DNA of 51,240 nt from an uncultured Bacteroidales bacterium (GCA_900318015.1 ONJB01000037.1:1-51240); one strand, 5' to 3'. Counted from the first letter of the stretch, positions 39,282 to 50,744 are shown. The notes: generated by a model from the sequence alone, not told the origin. Numbers and translations: made by a program.

Positions 39282-41269
39282 TGAAAAGGATCTTTATGGC
39301 GACGGCCGTGGCGGCCGGGCTTACGGGCTGCCAGGCGGCCTTCGACCCGGCGAAGATTCCGGATGCGACCCCGGAGGAAGTGACGCGCGTGGAACCACTG
39401 AGCTGGTGGACGGGCATGAAGACCCCGCTGCAGCTCCTGGTGCAGGGAAAGGATCTGGGTTCCAAGGAGATCCGCATCGAGGGCGGAAAGGGCGTCGTGG
39501 CGAAGGCGGTGCACCCGGCCGCGAGCCCGGATTATCTGTTCGTGGACGTGGAAATCCAGGCCGATGCCGCCCCGGGTACCTATTACCTGGTTGTGAACGA
39601 CGGCGGGAAGGAAGTCAAATATCCCTACCTGATCCGCGAGCGGGAGAAAGGCAGCGCAGACCGCGCCAGTTTCACGACGGCGGACCTGATCTACCTCCTC
39701 ATGCCCGACCGGTTCTCCTCGGCGTCCCTTGATAACGACACAGCCTGGCAGGGCGGCCAATACGATGACGGATCGGCCGTTGCCTGGCCCGTCCCCGCCA
39801 CGCCTGACGAGGTGGACCGCGAGGACCCGGTGGCCCGCCACGGCGGTGACATCCAGGGCATCATCAACCACCTGGACTACATCGCCGACCTGGGCGCGAC
39901 GGCCATCTGGAGCACGCCGATGCTGCTGGACAACCAGCCGCAGGAGTCCTACCACGGCTACGCCTGCGCCGATTACTACCACATCGACCCCCGTTTCGGC
40001 GACAACGCCCTCTACAAGAAGTTTGTGGACGACGCCCACGGGAAAGGCCTGAAGGTCATCATGGACATTGTCACCAACCACTGCGGCACGGCCCATTGGT
40101 GGATGGACAATCCGCCTTTCCCGGACTGGTACCACGTTTCCGAGCCGTACATGCAGATGAATGCGGTTTTCTCGGTCTATATGGATCCGCATGCGTCGGT
40201 GAAGGACCGCGACCGCCAGCAGAGCGGCTGGTTCGTCCCGTCCATGCCGGACATGAACCTGGACAACCCTTATGTGCTTCGCTACTTCCAGCAGTGGGCG
40301 GTGTGGTGGATCGAATATGCGGGCCTGGACGGCCTCCGCGTGGATACCTACCCTTACAACGAGCCCGAGCCGATGGCCGAATGGTGCCAGGCGGTCCGCA
40401 AGGAGTATCCGAAGATGAACATCGTCGGCGAGTGCTGGGACATGAACATCCCGCAGCTGGCCTATTGGCAGGCGGGGCATCCGAACCGGAACGGTTTCGA
40501 CAGCCACCTGCCCGCGATCATGGACTTCCCGCTCCAGCAGGCCATCCTGCGCGCGCTCACCGAGGACGAGGTCTGGTGGGATGAAGGCATGACACGCGTC
40601 TATACGGTCCTGGCGCAGGACTTCGCGTACAAGGACCTCTCGAACCTGGTGATCTTCTTCGCAAACCACGACCATGACCGCACGGGCGACGTGCTGCGGC
40701 ACGATCCCGCCCGGATGAAACTCGCGTACGCGCTGCTCGCGACCCTCCGCGGCATCCCGCAGCTGTACTACGGTGACGAGATGATGTTCTGCGAGAAGCC
40801 CGGCCTGCATCACGACGGATCCAAGCGGATCGACTTCCCGGGCGGCTGGGAGGGCGACGCCGTGGACCTCTTTACGCCGGAAGGCCGCGCGGCGGCGGGT
40901 TACACCCGCGACGCGGACTACACGGCGGCCGAGGGCCTGCACGACTACGCCCGCGCCCTCTTCCGCTGGCGCAAGGGCTGCCCGGTCATCCACTATGGAC
41001 AGACGCTCCATTTCCTTTCCCGGAAGAACGTCAAGGACCGGAACATCACGGACAATACGTATTCCTATTTCCGCTATGACGACCAGGATGCCGTCTTCGT
41101 GTACATCAACAACACGGACGAAGTGCGGGAACTCGACTGGTCGCACTATGACGAATTCGTCGACGGTCCCGTCACGGGGCGCGACGTGATCTCCGGCGAA
41201 CCCGTCACCCTGGCCGACGGCCTCCCCATCGATCCCCGCACCGCCCTCATCGTGGAATTCAAACGCTGA
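39278..41269 (+). CDS. GH13 cyclomaltodextrinase/neopullulanase-like lipoprotein (SusA-like)
   Basis: 663 residues. A lipoprotein signal (VAAGLTGC, Cys18), an N-terminal beta domain typical of cyclomaltodextrinases (about 30-122), then the barrel: MDIVTNHCG (region I), [12 protein letters not shown] with nucleophile Asp356, IVGECWD with Glu385, FFANHDHDR with Asp465, and a C-terminal beta domain. The family splits cyclodextrins, pullulan or maltodextrins, so it should process products of the first GH13 enzyme. ATG at 39278 overlaps the upstream stop; the ATG at 39281 is equally possible. The following gene starts 4 bases after its stop. Confidence 0.92.
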   Translation: MMKRIFMATAVAAGLTGCQAAFDPAKIPDATPEEVTRVEPLSWWTGMKTPLQLLVQGKDLGSKEIRIEGGKGVVAKAVHPAASPDYLFVDVEIQADAAPGTYYLVVNDGGKEVKYPYLIREREKGSADRASFTTADLIYLLMPDRFSSASLDNDTAWQGGQYDDGSAVAWPVPATPDEVDREDPVARHGGDIQGIINHLDYIADLGATAIWSTPMLLDNQPQESYHGYACADYYHIDPRFGDNALYKKFVDDAHGKGLKVIMDIVTNHCGTAHWWMDNPPFPDWYHVSEPYMQMNAVFSVYMDPHASVKDRDRQQSGWFVPSMPDMNLDNPYVLRYFQQWAVWWIEYAGLDGLRVDTYPYNEPEPMAEWCQAVRKEYPKMNIVGECWDMNIPQLAYWQAGHPNRNGFDSHLPAIMDFPLQQAILRALTEDEVWWDEGMTRVYTVLAQDFAYKDLSNLVIFFANHDHDRTGDVLRHDPARMKLAYALLATLRGIPQLYYGDEMMFCEKPGLHHDGSKRIDFPGGWEGDAVDLFTPEGRAAAGYTRDADYTAAEGLHDYARALFRWRKGCPVIHYGQTLHFLSRKNVKDRNITDNTYSYFRYDDQDAVFVYINNTDEVRELDWSHYDEFVDGPVTGRDVISGEPVTLADGLPIDPRTALIVEFKR

Positions 41270-41273
41270 CCCC

Positions 41274-42974
41274 ATGAGAATCGACATTCTCTGCAAGAAC
41301 GACGGCCGGAAGCATCACGTGCGGGTCGGTTCCGACCTCCTGCATCTCGCCCGGAAAGAGTATCCCGAAACCGTCGACCCGAAGACCGGTAAGCGGTACC
41401 AAGTGCTCGCCGCGCTGGTGGACCATAAGCTCAAAGAACTGAGTTTCAGTATCTTCTTCCCGCATGAAGTGACCTTCATCGGCTACAACAACCCGGACGG
41501 GCGGCGGACGTACATCCGTTCGCTGAGTTTCCTCCTGCAGCATGCCGTGCGCGACGTCTTCCCGGGCAAAGTGCTCGTGGTCGAGCACTCCCTGCCCAGC
41601 GGCCTGTATTGTGAGCTGCGCGAGGGACGCCCCGGCGGTCCGGCCTTCAAGCCGGACGCCGAGGGTTTCGAGCGCCTCCGTGCCCGGATGCGGGAACTGG
41701 TCGATGCGGACCTTCCGTTCACGACGGAAAAGATTCCTACCGAGGAAGCCGAAGCGCTCTTCGAGGCGCAGGGACAGCCCTACAAGGCGGAACTCCGCCG
41801 GTCGCTCGGCCGGTATTTCTGCCGGGTCTATCGCCTGGACGGCCAGGTGGATTCCTTCCATGGGCCGCTGGTCCCTTCGACCGGCTACCTCCAGGTATTC
41901 GGCCTGATGCCTTTCCACAAGGGTTTCTGCCTCCAGCCGCCTTCCAACATCGACCCGTCCCGGGTCACGCCCCGGCGGCCGCAGAGCAAGCTGTCCGCGA
42001 CCTTCAAGGAGTATTCCGCGTGGTGCCATACCACCGGCATCGGCGGCATCGGCACGCTGAACAAGAAACTGATGGACGGGAAGGCCGTCAAGCTCATCAA
42101 CCTGTGCGAGGCGCGGCAGGAACGGGAGTACGCCCGGGTGGCGGACCTGATCTTCGCCGAGCGGGAACGCGTGAAGATCGTCTTCATCGCCGGACCTTCC
42201 TCCAGCGGCAAGACGTCGTCTTCGCTCCGCCTGGCCCAGCAGCTCCGCATCCTGGGCATGAAACCCAAGGTCATCGAACTGGACAACTATTTCGTGTCCC
42301 GCGACCGGACGCCGCTGGACGACGAAGGCGAGTTCGATTTCGAGGCGCTGGAAGCGATGGACCTGGAGCTGCTGGGGAACCACCTCAACGCGCTCCTGGC
42401 GGGCGGCCGGGTGGAACTCCCGCGCTATGACTTCAAGCAGGGGAAACCTTTCTTCGAAGGCAATTTCATGGAGCTGGACGAGAACGACATCCTCATCATG
42501 GAAGGCATCCACGCGCTGGACCCGGCCATGGTCCCGTCCGTGGACCAGAGCCGCATCTTCCGCGTGTACGCTTCGGCCCTGACCTCCCTGAACGTGGACG
42601 AGAACAACAACATCTCCACCACCGACAACCGGCTCCTGCGCCGGATGGTCCGGGACTACCGCTACCGCGGCACCAGCCCCGAGGCCACCATCCTTCGCTG
42701 GCCGTCCGTCCGTCGCGGGGAGAACAAGTACATCTTCCCCTTCCAGGAGAATGCCGACGCGCAGTTCAATTCCGCCCTCCTGTACGAGCTTCCGCTGCTG
42801 AAATACTATGCGGAGCCCCTCCTGCGGCGGATCCACCCTTCCTCGCCGGCCTATACGGAAGCCGTCCGGCTCCTCAAGTTCCTGGACTACATCGTCGCCC
42901 TGACCCCCGAAGAGATCGCCGCCGTCCCGCCGACCTCCATCCTGCGCGAGTTCATCGGCGGACAGACGCTGTAA
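41274..42974 (+). CDS. nucleoside kinase / uridine kinase-like protein with N-terminal extension
   Basis: 566 residues. The C-terminal part (about 290-520) is a P-loop kinase of the uridine kinase/phosphoribulokinase group: [22 protein letters not shown] (Walker A), [27 protein letters not shown]. The N-terminal half (about 1-285) resembles the TGS and editing-like region of threonyl-tRNA synthetase, an arrangement common in Bacteroidetes and Firmicutes proteins annotated as nucleoside kinase. Likely phosphorylates a nucleoside; which one is unknown. It begins 4 bases after the GH13 operon and has no promoter of its own in the gap. Confidence 0.88.
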   Translation: MRIDILCKNDGRKHHVRVGSDLLHLARKEYPETVDPKTGKRYQVLAALVDHKLKELSFSIFFPHEVTFIGYNNPDGRRTYIRSLSFLLQHAVRDVFPGKVLVVEHSLPSGLYCELREGRPGGPAFKPDAEGFERLRARMRELVDADLPFTTEKIPTEEAEALFEAQGQPYKAELRRSLGRYFCRVYRLDGQVDSFHGPLVPSTGYLQVFGLMPFHKGFCLQPPSNIDPSRVTPRRPQSKLSATFKEYSAWCHTTGIGGIGTLNKKLMDGKAVKLINLCEARQEREYARVADLIFAERERVKIVFIAGPSSSGKTSSSLRLAQQLRILGMKPKVIELDNYFVSRDRTPLDDEGEFDFEALEAMDLELLGNHLNALLAGGRVELPRYDFKQGKPFFEGNFMELDENDILIMEGIHALDPAMVPSVDQSRIFRVYASALTSLNVDENNNISTTDNRLLRRMVRDYRYRGTSPEATILRWPSVRRGENKYIFPFQENADAQFNSALLYELPLLKYYAEPLLRRIHPSSPAYTEAVRLLKFLDYIVALTPEEIAAVPPTSILREFIGGQTL

Positions 42975-42987
42975 ATGATTTTTTTCG

Positions 42988-42995
42988 TACCTTTG
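42988..42995 (+). promoter_or_regulatory. -7 element of uvrA
   Basis: TACCTTTG, only 7 bases before the ATG at 43003, giving a very short leader. Confidence 0.65.
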
Positions 42996-43002
42996 CATTC
43001 CT

Positions 43003-45795
43003 ATGCAGCAGAAGGAATACATACAGGTACGGGGCGCGAAGGCGAACAATCTGCAGAATATCGACGTGGACATCCCCCGCGGGGAGTTTGTCGTCGTGAC
43101 GGGCCTTTCCGGCAGCGGAAAGTCCTCGCTGGCTTTCGATACGATCTACGCGGAAGGCCAGCGGCGGTACATGGACACCCTGTCCACGTACGCGAAGCAC
43201 TTCATGGGCATCCTTGAGAAGCCCGAGGTGGAGGAGATCCGCGGCCTGAGCCCGATCATCGCCATCGAGCAGAAGACCACCGGGAACAACCCCCGCTCCA
43301 CCGTGGGGACCATCACGGAAATCTACGACTTCCTCCGTCTGCTGTACGCGAAGGGCTCGCGCGCCATCTCGCCGGAATCCGGCGAGGAGATGGTGCGCTA
43401 CACCGACGGCCAGATCGTGGACCTCATCCTCACTTCTTACCGGGACCGCAAGTGCTACCTGCTGGCGCCGCTCGTACGGGGCCGCAAGGGCCATTACCGC
43501 GAGCTGTTCGACCAGCTCCGGAAGCGCGGTTACACGGAGGTCCGCATCGACGGGGAAATCTTCGAACTGCAGGGCATCCAGGCCCTGGACCGCTACAAGC
43601 CGCATTTCATCGAACTCGTCGTGGACCGCCTCAAGCCCGGGGCGGGGGATGACAAGCGGGTGCGCGACTCCGTGGGGCAGGCGATTTCCGTCGGCAAGGG
43701 GTCGGTGGCCGTGATGGACCTGGAAACGGGTGCGCTGCAGCATTTCTCCAAGCATCTGGTGGACCCGGTGACGGGCACTTCCCTCCAGGAGCCGCAGCCG
43801 CACACGTTCTCCTTCAATTCGCCGCAGGGCTACTGCCCGCACTGCAAGGGCCTCGGCACCATCGTGGATGTGAATGTCGATACCATCATCCCGGACCGCA
43901 CCAAGTCCATCGCCGACGGGGCCATCGTCCCGCTGGGGAAGGTCCGCGAGAGCCGGAAGTTCGACATCGTCCGGTCCATCGCCCGGAAATACGGTTTCAG
44001 CCTGTACGAACCCATCGGCACCCTCCCGGATGAGGCGGTCATGTTGCTCGTATACGGCTCCGACGAACTGTTCCGGGTGGGCGACGGCGGCCTGTCCGAG
44101 ATGGAGGCCTGGGGAGGCGTGATCGACCATATCGAGGATACCATCGTATGCCCCGACTGCCACGGCACCCGTCTGTCCAAGGAAGCCCTCTGTTTCCGGA
44201 TCGACGGAAAGACCATCGCCGAAGTGGCCGCGATGGAGATGAGCGAGCTGCGCAAGTGGCTCGATGACATCCCCGCCGGCTTCAACCAGCGGGAACTGAA
44301 CGTGTCCCGCGACATCCTGAAAGAACTGCGCGAGCGGGTCCAGTTCATGCTGGACGTGGGCCTGGACTACCTGTCGCTGGACCGCGCCACGGCGTCCCTG
44401 TCCGGCGGCGAAAGCCAGCGTATCCGCCTGGCGACGCAGATCGGCTCCAAGCTCGTGAACGTGCTCTATATCCTGGACGAACCGTCCATCGGCCTGCACC
44501 AGAAGGACAACCGCAAGCTCATCGCCTCGCTGAAGGCCCTCCGCGACGAGGGCAATTCAGTGATGGTGGTGGAACACGACGCGGAGACGATGTACAGCGC
44601 CGACTGGCTCGTGGACGTGGGGCCCGGGGCGGGGGAGCAGGGCGGAAAGATCTGCCTCAGCGCCCCGCTCGGCACGCTTTTGAAGGACGAGCCGATGGAT
44701 GCGGAAACGGCCTCTCACGCCGTTGTGGGCCCGTCGGTGACGCTGGATTACCTGCAGGGACGCAAGACGATTCCGGTGCCGGCGAGCCGCCGGCGCGGGA
44801 ACGGCAAGACCCTCACGCTCCGCGGCGCCCGCGGAAACAACCTCAAGAACATAGACGTTTCGTTCCCGCTGGGCTGCTTCATCGGCGTGGCCGGTCTCTC
44901 CGGCAGCGGCAAGTCCTCCCTCGTGAACGAGACGCTCATGCCCATCCTCAAGCAGAAGTTCTACCACGGCAAGGAGAAACCCCTGCCGTATGACACGCTG
45001 GAAGGGATCGAGCACATCGACAAGCTCATCGAGATCGACCAGTCGCCCATCGGCCGCACCCCGCGGTCGAACCCGGCCACCTTCACCGGCGTGTTCAACG
45101 ACATCCGCACCCTCTTCGAGGAGACGCAGGATGCCAAGGTGCGGGGTTTCAAGGCCGGCCGCTTCTCCTTCAACGTGCCCGGCGGCCGCTGCGAGGAGTG
45201 CAAAGGCGCGGGCATCAAGGTCATCGAGATGAACTTCCTCCCGTCGGTCCACGTGCCCTGCGACCAGTGCCGCGGCCGCCGCTACAAGGAGGACACTCTT
45301 GCCGTCCGCTACAAGGGCAAGAACATCAACGACGTGCTGGAAATGCCCGTCGCGGAAGCCTACGAGTTCTTCAAGCCCATCCCGAAGATCGCCACGAAGC
45401 TGAAGGCGATGGTGGACGTGGGCCTCGGATATGTCCACCTGGGACAGTCCGCCGTGACCCTGTCCGGCGGCGAGAGCCAGCGCATGAAACTGGCCTCGGA
45501 GCTCTCCCGTCCTTCCACCGGCCGCACCCTGTACATCCTGGACGAGCCCACGACGGGTCTCCATTTCGAAGACATCCAGGTGCTCCTCGGCGTGCTGGAC
45601 CGCCTCGTGGAGGCTGGCAACACGGTCATTATCATCGAGCACAACCTGGACGTGCTGAAGAGCGTGGACTGGCTCATCGACATGGGCCCGGAAGGCGGCC
45701 GCCGCGGCGGACGCATCGTCGCCCAGGGCACCCCTGAGGAACTCGCCCTCGATCCCGCCTCCGTCACCGGTCCCTTCCTGAAGGACGTGCTTTGA
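43003..45795 (+). CDS. uvrA: excinuclease ABC subunit A
   Basis: DNA damage sensor of nucleotide excision repair, 930 residues, an ABC-type ATPase dimer working with UvrB and UvrC. Two P-loops ([15 protein letters not shown] near residue 35 and [15 protein letters not shown] near 630) and two signature motifs (LSGGESQR) are present. The second zinc module is complete (CEECKGAG and CDQCRGRRY). In the first, the upstream CxxC is replaced by DPVTG while GYCPHCKG remains, a pattern seen in part also in other Bacteroidetes. Ends 63 bases before the transporter pair. Confidence 0.96.
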   Translation: MQQKEYIQVRGAKANNLQNIDVDIPRGEFVVVTGLSGSGKSSLAFDTIYAEGQRRYMDTLSTYAKHFMGILEKPEVEEIRGLSPIIAIEQKTTGNNPRSTVGTITEIYDFLRLLYAKGSRAISPESGEEMVRYTDGQIVDLILTSYRDRKCYLLAPLVRGRKGHYRELFDQLRKRGYTEVRIDGEIFELQGIQALDRYKPHFIELVVDRLKPGAGDDKRVRDSVGQAISVGKGSVAVMDLETGALQHFSKHLVDPVTGTSLQEPQPHTFSFNSPQGYCPHCKGLGTIVDVNVDTIIPDRTKSIADGAIVPLGKVRESRKFDIVRSIARKYGFSLYEPIGTLPDEAVMLLVYGSDELFRVGDGGLSEMEAWGGVIDHIEDTIVCPDCHGTRLSKEALCFRIDGKTIAEVAAMEMSELRKWLDDIPAGFNQRELNVSRDILKELRERVQFMLDVGLDYLSLDRATASLSGGESQRIRLATQIGSKLVNVLYILDEPSIGLHQKDNRKLIASLKALRDEGNSVMVVEHDAETMYSADWLVDVGPGAGEQGGKICLSAPLGTLLKDEPMDAETASHAVVGPSVTLDYLQGRKTIPVPASRRRGNGKTLTLRGARGNNLKNIDVSFPLGCFIGVAGLSGSGKSSLVNETLMPILKQKFYHGKEKPLPYDTLEGIEHIDKLIEIDQSPIGRTPRSNPATFTGVFNDIRTLFEETQDAKVRGFKAGRFSFNVPGGRCEECKGAGIKVIEMNFLPSVHVPCDQCRGRRYKEDTLAVRYKGKNINDVLEMPVAEAYEFFKPIPKIATKLKAMVDVGLGYVHLGQSAVTLSGGESQRMKLASELSRPSTGRTLYILDEPTTGLHFEDIQVLLGVLDRLVEAGNTVIIIEHNLDVLKSVDWLIDMGPEGGRRGGRIVAQGTPEELALDPASVTGPFLKDVL

Positions 45796-45796
45796 C

Positions 45797-45825
45797 GTGA
45801 TTTCGCGAAAAAATCACTACCTTTG
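45797..45825 (+). promoter_or_regulatory. hairpin and -7 element before the MFS pair
   Basis: GTGATTT/AAATCAC (45797-45817) forms a 7-bp stem directly upstream of TACCTTTG (45818-45825). The hairpin may be a terminator remnant of uvrA or an operator. Confidence 0.5.
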
Positions 45826-45858
45826 AAAATCTGAACGGAAATCTAAAACCTATTCGAT

Positions 45859-47484
45859 ATGACTGATACCGTCAAAAAGACGCTGCGCGATTCGGCAGCG
45901 ATGCGGTGGACGGCGCTGCTGCTCCTGGCACTGGCGATGTTCTGCGCGTACATCTTCATGGATATCCTGTCCCCGATCAAGGACCTGATGGAATCCACCC
46001 GCGGGTGGGACTCCAAGGCCTTCGGCACGATGCAGGGCTCCGAGGTGTTCCTCAACGTATTCGTGTTCTTCCTCATCTTCGCGGGCATCATCCTCGACAA
46101 GATGGGGGTCCGGTTCACGGCCGTGCTTTCGGGCGCCGTGATGTTCATCGGCGGCCTTATCAAGTGGTACGCCGTGAGCAATTCCTTTATCGGGACCGGC
46201 CTGGAGAGCTGGTTCACGACGCACCTGAACTGGCACACCGGCATCGGCTTCATCGACGATGTCCTCCCGTTCTACCAGAACATGCCGGCCTCCGCGAAGC
46301 TGGCGGCCATTGGATTCATGATCTTCGGCTGCGGCTGTGAAATGGCGGGCATTACGGTGAGCCGCGGTATCGTCAAGTGGTTCAAGGGCCGGGAGACGGC
46401 CCTCGCAATGGGCTCTGAGATGGCCCTGGCACGTCTCGGCGTCGCGACCTGCATGATCTTCTCGCCGTACTTTGCCAAGCTCGGCGGAAGCATCGACGTG
46501 AGCCGTTCCGTGGCCTTCGGCGTGGTGCTCCTGTGCATCGGCCTGATCATGTTCATCACCTACTTCTTCATGGACCGCAAGCTCGACAGCCAGACCGGCG
46601 AAGCCGAGGAGAAGGACGACCCGTTCAAGGTCAAGGACATCGGCACCATCCTCGCCAGCCTCGGTTTCTGGCTGGTCGCCCTGCTGTGCGTGCTCTATTA
46701 CTCCGCCATCTTCCCGTTCCAGAAGTACGCGGTGAACATGCTCCAGTGCAACCTGACGCTGACCGAGCCGGCGGCCGGTTCCTTCTGGGCCGGCGAGGCG
46801 GTCACCATCGTGCAGTACATCATCATGCTCGTGGTGGCGGGCTGCTCGTTCGCCAGCAACTTCATCAAGGAGAACAAGTCCCTCAAGTACGGCCTGATGG
46901 CCGTCGCCGTCGTGGCGCTCGTCGTGTACTGCGTCATGGGCTTCAAGCGCGGCACCGCGGAGACCATCTTCGCCGTGTTCCCGCTCCTGGCCGTCGCCAT
47001 CACCCCGATCCTCGGCAGCTATGTCGACCATAAGGGCAAGGCGGCCTCGATGCTCCTCATCGGTTCCATCCTCCTGGTGGTCTGCCACCTGACCTTTGCG
47101 TTCATCCTCCCGCTGTTCAAGGGCAGCGCCGTCGGCGGAACCATCGTCGCTTATGTCACCATCCTCGTGCTGGGCGCCAGCTTCTCGCTGGTTCCCGCCG
47201 CCCTGTGGCCGTCCGTCCCGAAGCTCGTGGACGCCAAGGTCATCGGCAGCGCCTACGCCCTCATCTTCTGGATCCAGAACATCGGCCTGTGGCTGTTCCC
47301 GATCCTGATCGGCAACGTCCTCACGAAGACGAACGCGCCCGGCACGCCGCCGGATGAGCTCAACTACACCTGGGCCCTGGTGATGCTCGCCTGCCTGGGC
47401 GTGGCCTCCATGCTCATCGGCCTGTACCTGAAGGCCGTCGACAAGAAGAAGCACCTCGGTCTCGAAGAACCCAACATCCAGTAA
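45859..47484 (+). CDS. MFS transporter, first of a tandem pair
   Basis: Inner-membrane transporter, 541 residues with about twelve or more spans. The characteristic loop after the fifth span, GCGCEMAGITVSRGIVKWFKGRETALAMG, and a late ASFSLVPAALWPSVPKLV are shared with the next gene. It is longer than its partner, with added hydrophobic segments around 290-360. Family resembles MFS proteins related to MFSD1-type carriers; substrate unknown. The stop is immediately followed by the ATG of the second transporter. Confidence 0.88.
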   Translation: MTDTVKKTLRDSAAMRWTALLLLALAMFCAYIFMDILSPIKDLMESTRGWDSKAFGTMQGSEVFLNVFVFFLIFAGIILDKMGVRFTAVLSGAVMFIGGLIKWYAVSNSFIGTGLESWFTTHLNWHTGIGFIDDVLPFYQNMPASAKLAAIGFMIFGCGCEMAGITVSRGIVKWFKGRETALAMGSEMALARLGVATCMIFSPYFAKLGGSIDVSRSVAFGVVLLCIGLIMFITYFFMDRKLDSQTGEAEEKDDPFKVKDIGTILASLGFWLVALLCVLYYSAIFPFQKYAVNMLQCNLTLTEPAAGSFWAGEAVTIVQYIIMLVVAGCSFASNFIKENKSLKYGLMAVAVVALVVYCVMGFKRGTAETIFAVFPLLAVAITPILGSYVDHKGKAASMLLIGSILLVVCHLTFAFILPLFKGSAVGGTIVAYVTILVLGASFSLVPAALWPSVPKLVDAKVIGSAYALIFWIQNIGLWLFPILIGNVLTKTNAPGTPPDELNYTWALVMLACLGVASMLIGLYLKAVDKKKHLGLEEPNIQ

Positions 47485-48795
47485 ATGGCGCGGAAACTGT
47501 CTTCGCGGTGGGCCTGCTGGATCGCCCTCCTGTGTCTGGTGGTACCGATGTTCGCATCGTACTACTTCGACGACATGTTCTCCAGCATCTCGTACCTGTT
47601 CCAGGATTCCGGGCTGACGCAGCTCGGCTGGGACGAGAATGACTACGGGAAATACACCAGCGGATACAGTGTCCTGTGCATCTTCGGCGGCCTCGCCCTC
47701 TTCGGCATCCTGCTGGACAAGTGGGGGGTCCGGGTGGCCGGCACGCTGTACGTGGGGATGATGGTGGCCGGCGCGGGCCTCGTGACCTGGGCCATCCTCT
47801 CCGGGCAGAAGAGTTCCGCGACGCTCGCGTATGCGGGCTGCATGGTGTTCGGCCTCGGCAGCGAGATGGCCGGGACGGTGGTGAACCGCTCGATCGGCCG
47901 CTGGTTCAAGGACGGGGGCATGGCCCTCGCGATGGGCCTGCACCTGGCGATCGCCCGCCTGGGCACCGCCTTCGCCCTGGTCATTTCCCCGAAACTGGTC
48001 GCCCAGCAGGCGGACCATGTCTATTCCCTCGCCGAGACCGCCCGTCCCGCCCTCCTGGGCATGGGGCTGATGGCGCTCGGACTCATCCTCTGGGCGGCGT
48101 TCGTGGCGATGGATGCCCGGCGCTTCCCGAAGCAGGGCGGCACGGTCAACAAGTCCGATGACTTCCGTTTCGCGGATGCTCTCAAGGTGCTGGGCAACAA
48201 GAACTTCTGGCTCCTGGGACTGTTGTGCGTGCTGTTCTACAGCAGCATCATCGCCTTCAAGAAATTCGCGGGCGCCATCCTGATTCCCCGCTTCGACATC
48301 CCCGCCCAATCCGCCGGTTGGATGGTGTCCATGCTTCCGTTCTCCACCGTCATCTTCGCGCCGCTTTTCGGCCTGATGGTGGACAAGCTGGGCAAGGGCA
48401 CGCGCTGGATGATTTTCGGCTCCATCCTCGCCCTCGCCGCGCACCTGCTGCTGGCCTTTGCCCCGGCCGGCGTGCCGTTCTGGGGCTACCTCGCCATGGC
48501 GATGCTCGGCTTCGGCTATTCCCTGGTTCCGGCCGCCCTGTGGCCCAGCGTGCCGAAGATCGTCCCGGACAAGATCCTGGGCACGACCTTCGCGCTCATC
48601 TACTGGGTCCAGAACCTGGGCCTGCTGGTGTTCAAGCGCCTCGCGGGCGGCATCCTCGGCAGCGAATCCGGCACGCCGGTCACCGTGGAACTGATGTTCA
48701 CGGGCCTCTGCGTGCTCGCGCTGCTCACGGCCATCCTGTTCGCGCAGAATTCCCGGAAGCATCCGGAACTGAAGCTGGACGCGCCCAATAAATAG
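47485..48795 (+). CDS. MFS transporter, second of a tandem pair
   Basis: 436 residues, about twelve membrane helices. GLGSEMAGTVVNRSIGRWFKDGGMALAMG and GYSLVPAALWPSVPKIVPDKILG match the preceding gene, so the pair arose by duplication. No space between the genes, so they are co-transcribed and may form a heteromeric or dual-specificity uptake system (inference). The dxs start follows 4 bases after its stop. Confidence 0.88.
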   Translation: MARKLSSRWACWIALLCLVVPMFASYYFDDMFSSISYLFQDSGLTQLGWDENDYGKYTSGYSVLCIFGGLALFGILLDKWGVRVAGTLYVGMMVAGAGLVTWAILSGQKSSATLAYAGCMVFGLGSEMAGTVVNRSIGRWFKDGGMALAMGLHLAIARLGTAFALVISPKLVAQQADHVYSLAETARPALLGMGLMALGLILWAAFVAMDARRFPKQGGTVNKSDDFRFADALKVLGNKNFWLLGLLCVLFYSSIIAFKKFAGAILIPRFDIPAQSAGWMVSMLPFSTVIFAPLFGLMVDKLGKGTRWMIFGSILALAAHLLLAFAPAGVPFWGYLAMAMLGFGYSLVPAALWPSVPKIVPDKILGTTFALIYWVQNLGLLVFKRLAGGILGSESGTPVTVELMFTGLCVLALLTAILFAQNSRKHPELKLDAPNK

Positions 48796-48799
48796 ATCA

Positions 48800-50668
48800 A
48801 TGTTGTTGGAGAAGGTAAATAGTCCGGCGGATATCCGGAAGTTCAATAACGAACAGCTCAAACAGCTGTGCGCGGAGATTCGTCAGTACATGGTGGAGTG
48901 CTGCGCGAAGAATCCGGGACACCTGGGCTCGAGCCTGGGCGCCGTGGAACTCATCGTGGGCCTGCACGCCGTGTACAACACGCCCAAGGACAAACTTGTC
49001 TTCGACGTCGGGCACCAGGCCTATGCCCACAAGATCCTCACCGGGCGGCGGGACGCCTTCAAGCGGAACCGCACCCGCGACGGGATCAGCGGCTTCCCCA
49101 AGCGGGACGAGAGCCCGTACGACCCGTTCGGCGCCGGGCATTCCTCCACGGCCATCTCGGCGGCCCTCGGCTTTGCCGAGGCGGCCCGCCTCACCGGCTC
49201 CAAGGAGCGCGCGGTGGCCCTCGTCGGCGACGGCGCCCTCACGGGCGGCCTCGCCTGGGAGGGCCTGAACAACGCCGGTTCCTCGAAGGCGGACCTCCTC
49301 GTGGTCCTGAACGATAACAATATGTCCATCGACCAGGCCACGGGCGGCCTGCACGACTACCTGCTCCGCGTCACCTCCTCGAACCTTTATAACAAGGTGA
49401 AGGGCCAGATCTGGAACCGGATGGGCGAGGGCAAGCTCCGTGACTGGGTGCAGCGCCGGGTCATGGACACGAAGTCCAACCTGGTGCGCGTTTCCGGCGG
49501 AGCCATCTTCGAGTCCCTGGGCTTCCGCTATTTCGGGCCCATCGACGGCAACGATATCGAGCAGGTAACGGACACGCTCCGCCGCCTCCGCGACCTCAAG
49601 GGCCCGCGCATCCTGCACGTGATCACGCAGAAGGGCAAAGGCTATGCGCCTGCGGAGGCCGATCCCACCACCTGGCACGCCCCGGGCCGCTTCGACCCCG
49701 CCACCGGCGAGCAGAAGAAGACCGTCTATCCGGCCGCGCGCTACCAGGACGTCTTCGGCGAGACGCTCGTGGAGCTCGCCCGGAAGGACCCGAAGGTCGT
49801 CGGCGTCACACCGGCCATGGCGACGGGCTGCGGGATGCATCTCCTCGAGCACGCCTTCCCCGAACGTTTCTTCGACGTAGGCATCGAGGAAGAGCACGCA
49901 GTCACGTTCTCCGCCGGCCTCGCCGCCGCCGGGATGAAACCGTACTGCAACATCTACTCCTCGTTTGCCCAGCGGGCCTACGACGAGATTGTCCATGACG
50001 TGGCCCTCCAGAACCTGCCCGTCGTCCTGTGCTTCGACCGGGCCGGCCTGGTAGGGGAGGACGGCGCCACGCACCACGGCTGCTTCGACCTGGCGGCCTA
50101 CCGCAGCATCCCGAACACCGTCGTTTCCGCGCCACGAAACGAGCGCGAGCTCAAGAACCTGATGTATACCGGCCTTTCCCAGAAGGGCGGCCCTTACATT
50201 ATACGCTACCCGCGCGGGTGCGGAGAAGGCGTCGACTGGAAGGATACCCCGTTCGAGAATCTTCCCGTCGGCAAGGGCGAGAGACTCCTGGAAGGGAAGG
50301 ACGTCGCCGTCCTCGCCCTCGGTCCCGTCGTGAACCGGGCCTTCGAGGCCGCGCTCCGGCACAAGACCGACTACTGGGTGGCTCCTTCCGTCTACGACAT
50401 GCGCTGGCTCAAGCCGCTGGACACCGGCATCCTGGAAGCGGTTTCCCGCTGCCGGGTGGTCATCACCCTCGAGGACGGCACCCTGAAAGGGGGCCTGTAC
50501 AGCGCTGTGTGCGAGTACTTTGCCGGCCGTGACGAAGCGCCCATCGTGAAGGGCCTCGGCATCCCCGACAAGTTCATCGCCCAGGACACGCAGGCGGCCC
50601 AGTGGGCCGAATGCTGCCTGGACACGGAGTCCATCTACGGGATTCTCGTGGATGTGATGAAAAAATAA
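48800..50668 (+). CDS. dxs: 1-deoxy-D-xylulose-5-phosphate synthase
   Basis: First enzyme of the MEP isoprenoid pathway: joins pyruvate and glyceraldehyde 3-phosphate, thiamine diphosphate-dependent, cytoplasmic. 622 residues. Motifs: PGHLGSSLGAVEL, FDVGHQAYAHKILTGR (catalytic His), the ThDP motif VGDGALTGGLAWEGLNNAG ... NDNNMSI, and GIEEEHAVTFSAGLAAAG with the activating Glu in the pyrimidine-binding domain. CFDRAGLVGEDGATHHG confirms the family. Probably co-transcribed with the MFS pair. Confidence 0.96.
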   Translation: MLLEKVNSPADIRKFNNEQLKQLCAEIRQYMVECCAKNPGHLGSSLGAVELIVGLHAVYNTPKDKLVFDVGHQAYAHKILTGRRDAFKRNRTRDGISGFPKRDESPYDPFGAGHSSTAISAALGFAEAARLTGSKERAVALVGDGALTGGLAWEGLNNAGSSKADLLVVLNDNNMSIDQATGGLHDYLLRVTSSNLYNKVKGQIWNRMGEGKLRDWVQRRVMDTKSNLVRVSGGAIFESLGFRYFGPIDGNDIEQVTDTLRRLRDLKGPRILHVITQKGKGYAPAEADPTTWHAPGRFDPATGEQKKTVYPAARYQDVFGETLVELARKDPKVVGVTPAMATGCGMHLLEHAFPERFFDVGIEEEHAVTFSAGLAAAGMKPYCNIYSSFAQRAYDEIVHDVALQNLPVVLCFDRAGLVGEDGATHHGCFDLAAYRSIPNTVVSAPRNERELKNLMYTGLSQKGGPYIIRYPRGCGEGVDWKDTPFENLPVGKGERLLEGKDVAVLALGPVVNRAFEAALRHKTDYWVAPSVYDMRWLKPLDTGILEAVSRCRVVITLEDGTLKGGLYSAVCEYFAGRDEAPIVKGLGIPDKFIAQDTQAAQWAECCLDTESIYGILVDVMKK

Positions 50669-50678
50669 TGCAAAAAAG

Positions 50679-50709
50679 TTTGCAGATTCAGAAAAAAACT
50701 CTACCTTTG
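50679..50709 (+). promoter_or_regulatory. promoter of the tRNA-tuf array
   Basis: TTTG (50679-50682) and TACCTTTG (50702-50709) are spaced by exactly 19 bases: a full consensus promoter, 36 bases before the first tRNA. Confidence 0.8.
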
Positions 50710-50744
50710 CAATCCCTTTCGCGATTGAAGGATCCGAATGAGCT

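Noticed and set aside
39260-41296. 678-codon minus-strand frame
   Set aside because: Antisense shadow of the second GH13 gene, whose catalytic motifs on the plus strand are clear.
45850-48861. 1003-codon open frame on the minus strand
   Set aside because: It lies opposite the two MFS genes, has an Arg/His/Glu/Gly-rich composition typical of antisense frames in GC-rich DNA, and shows no motif or promoter.
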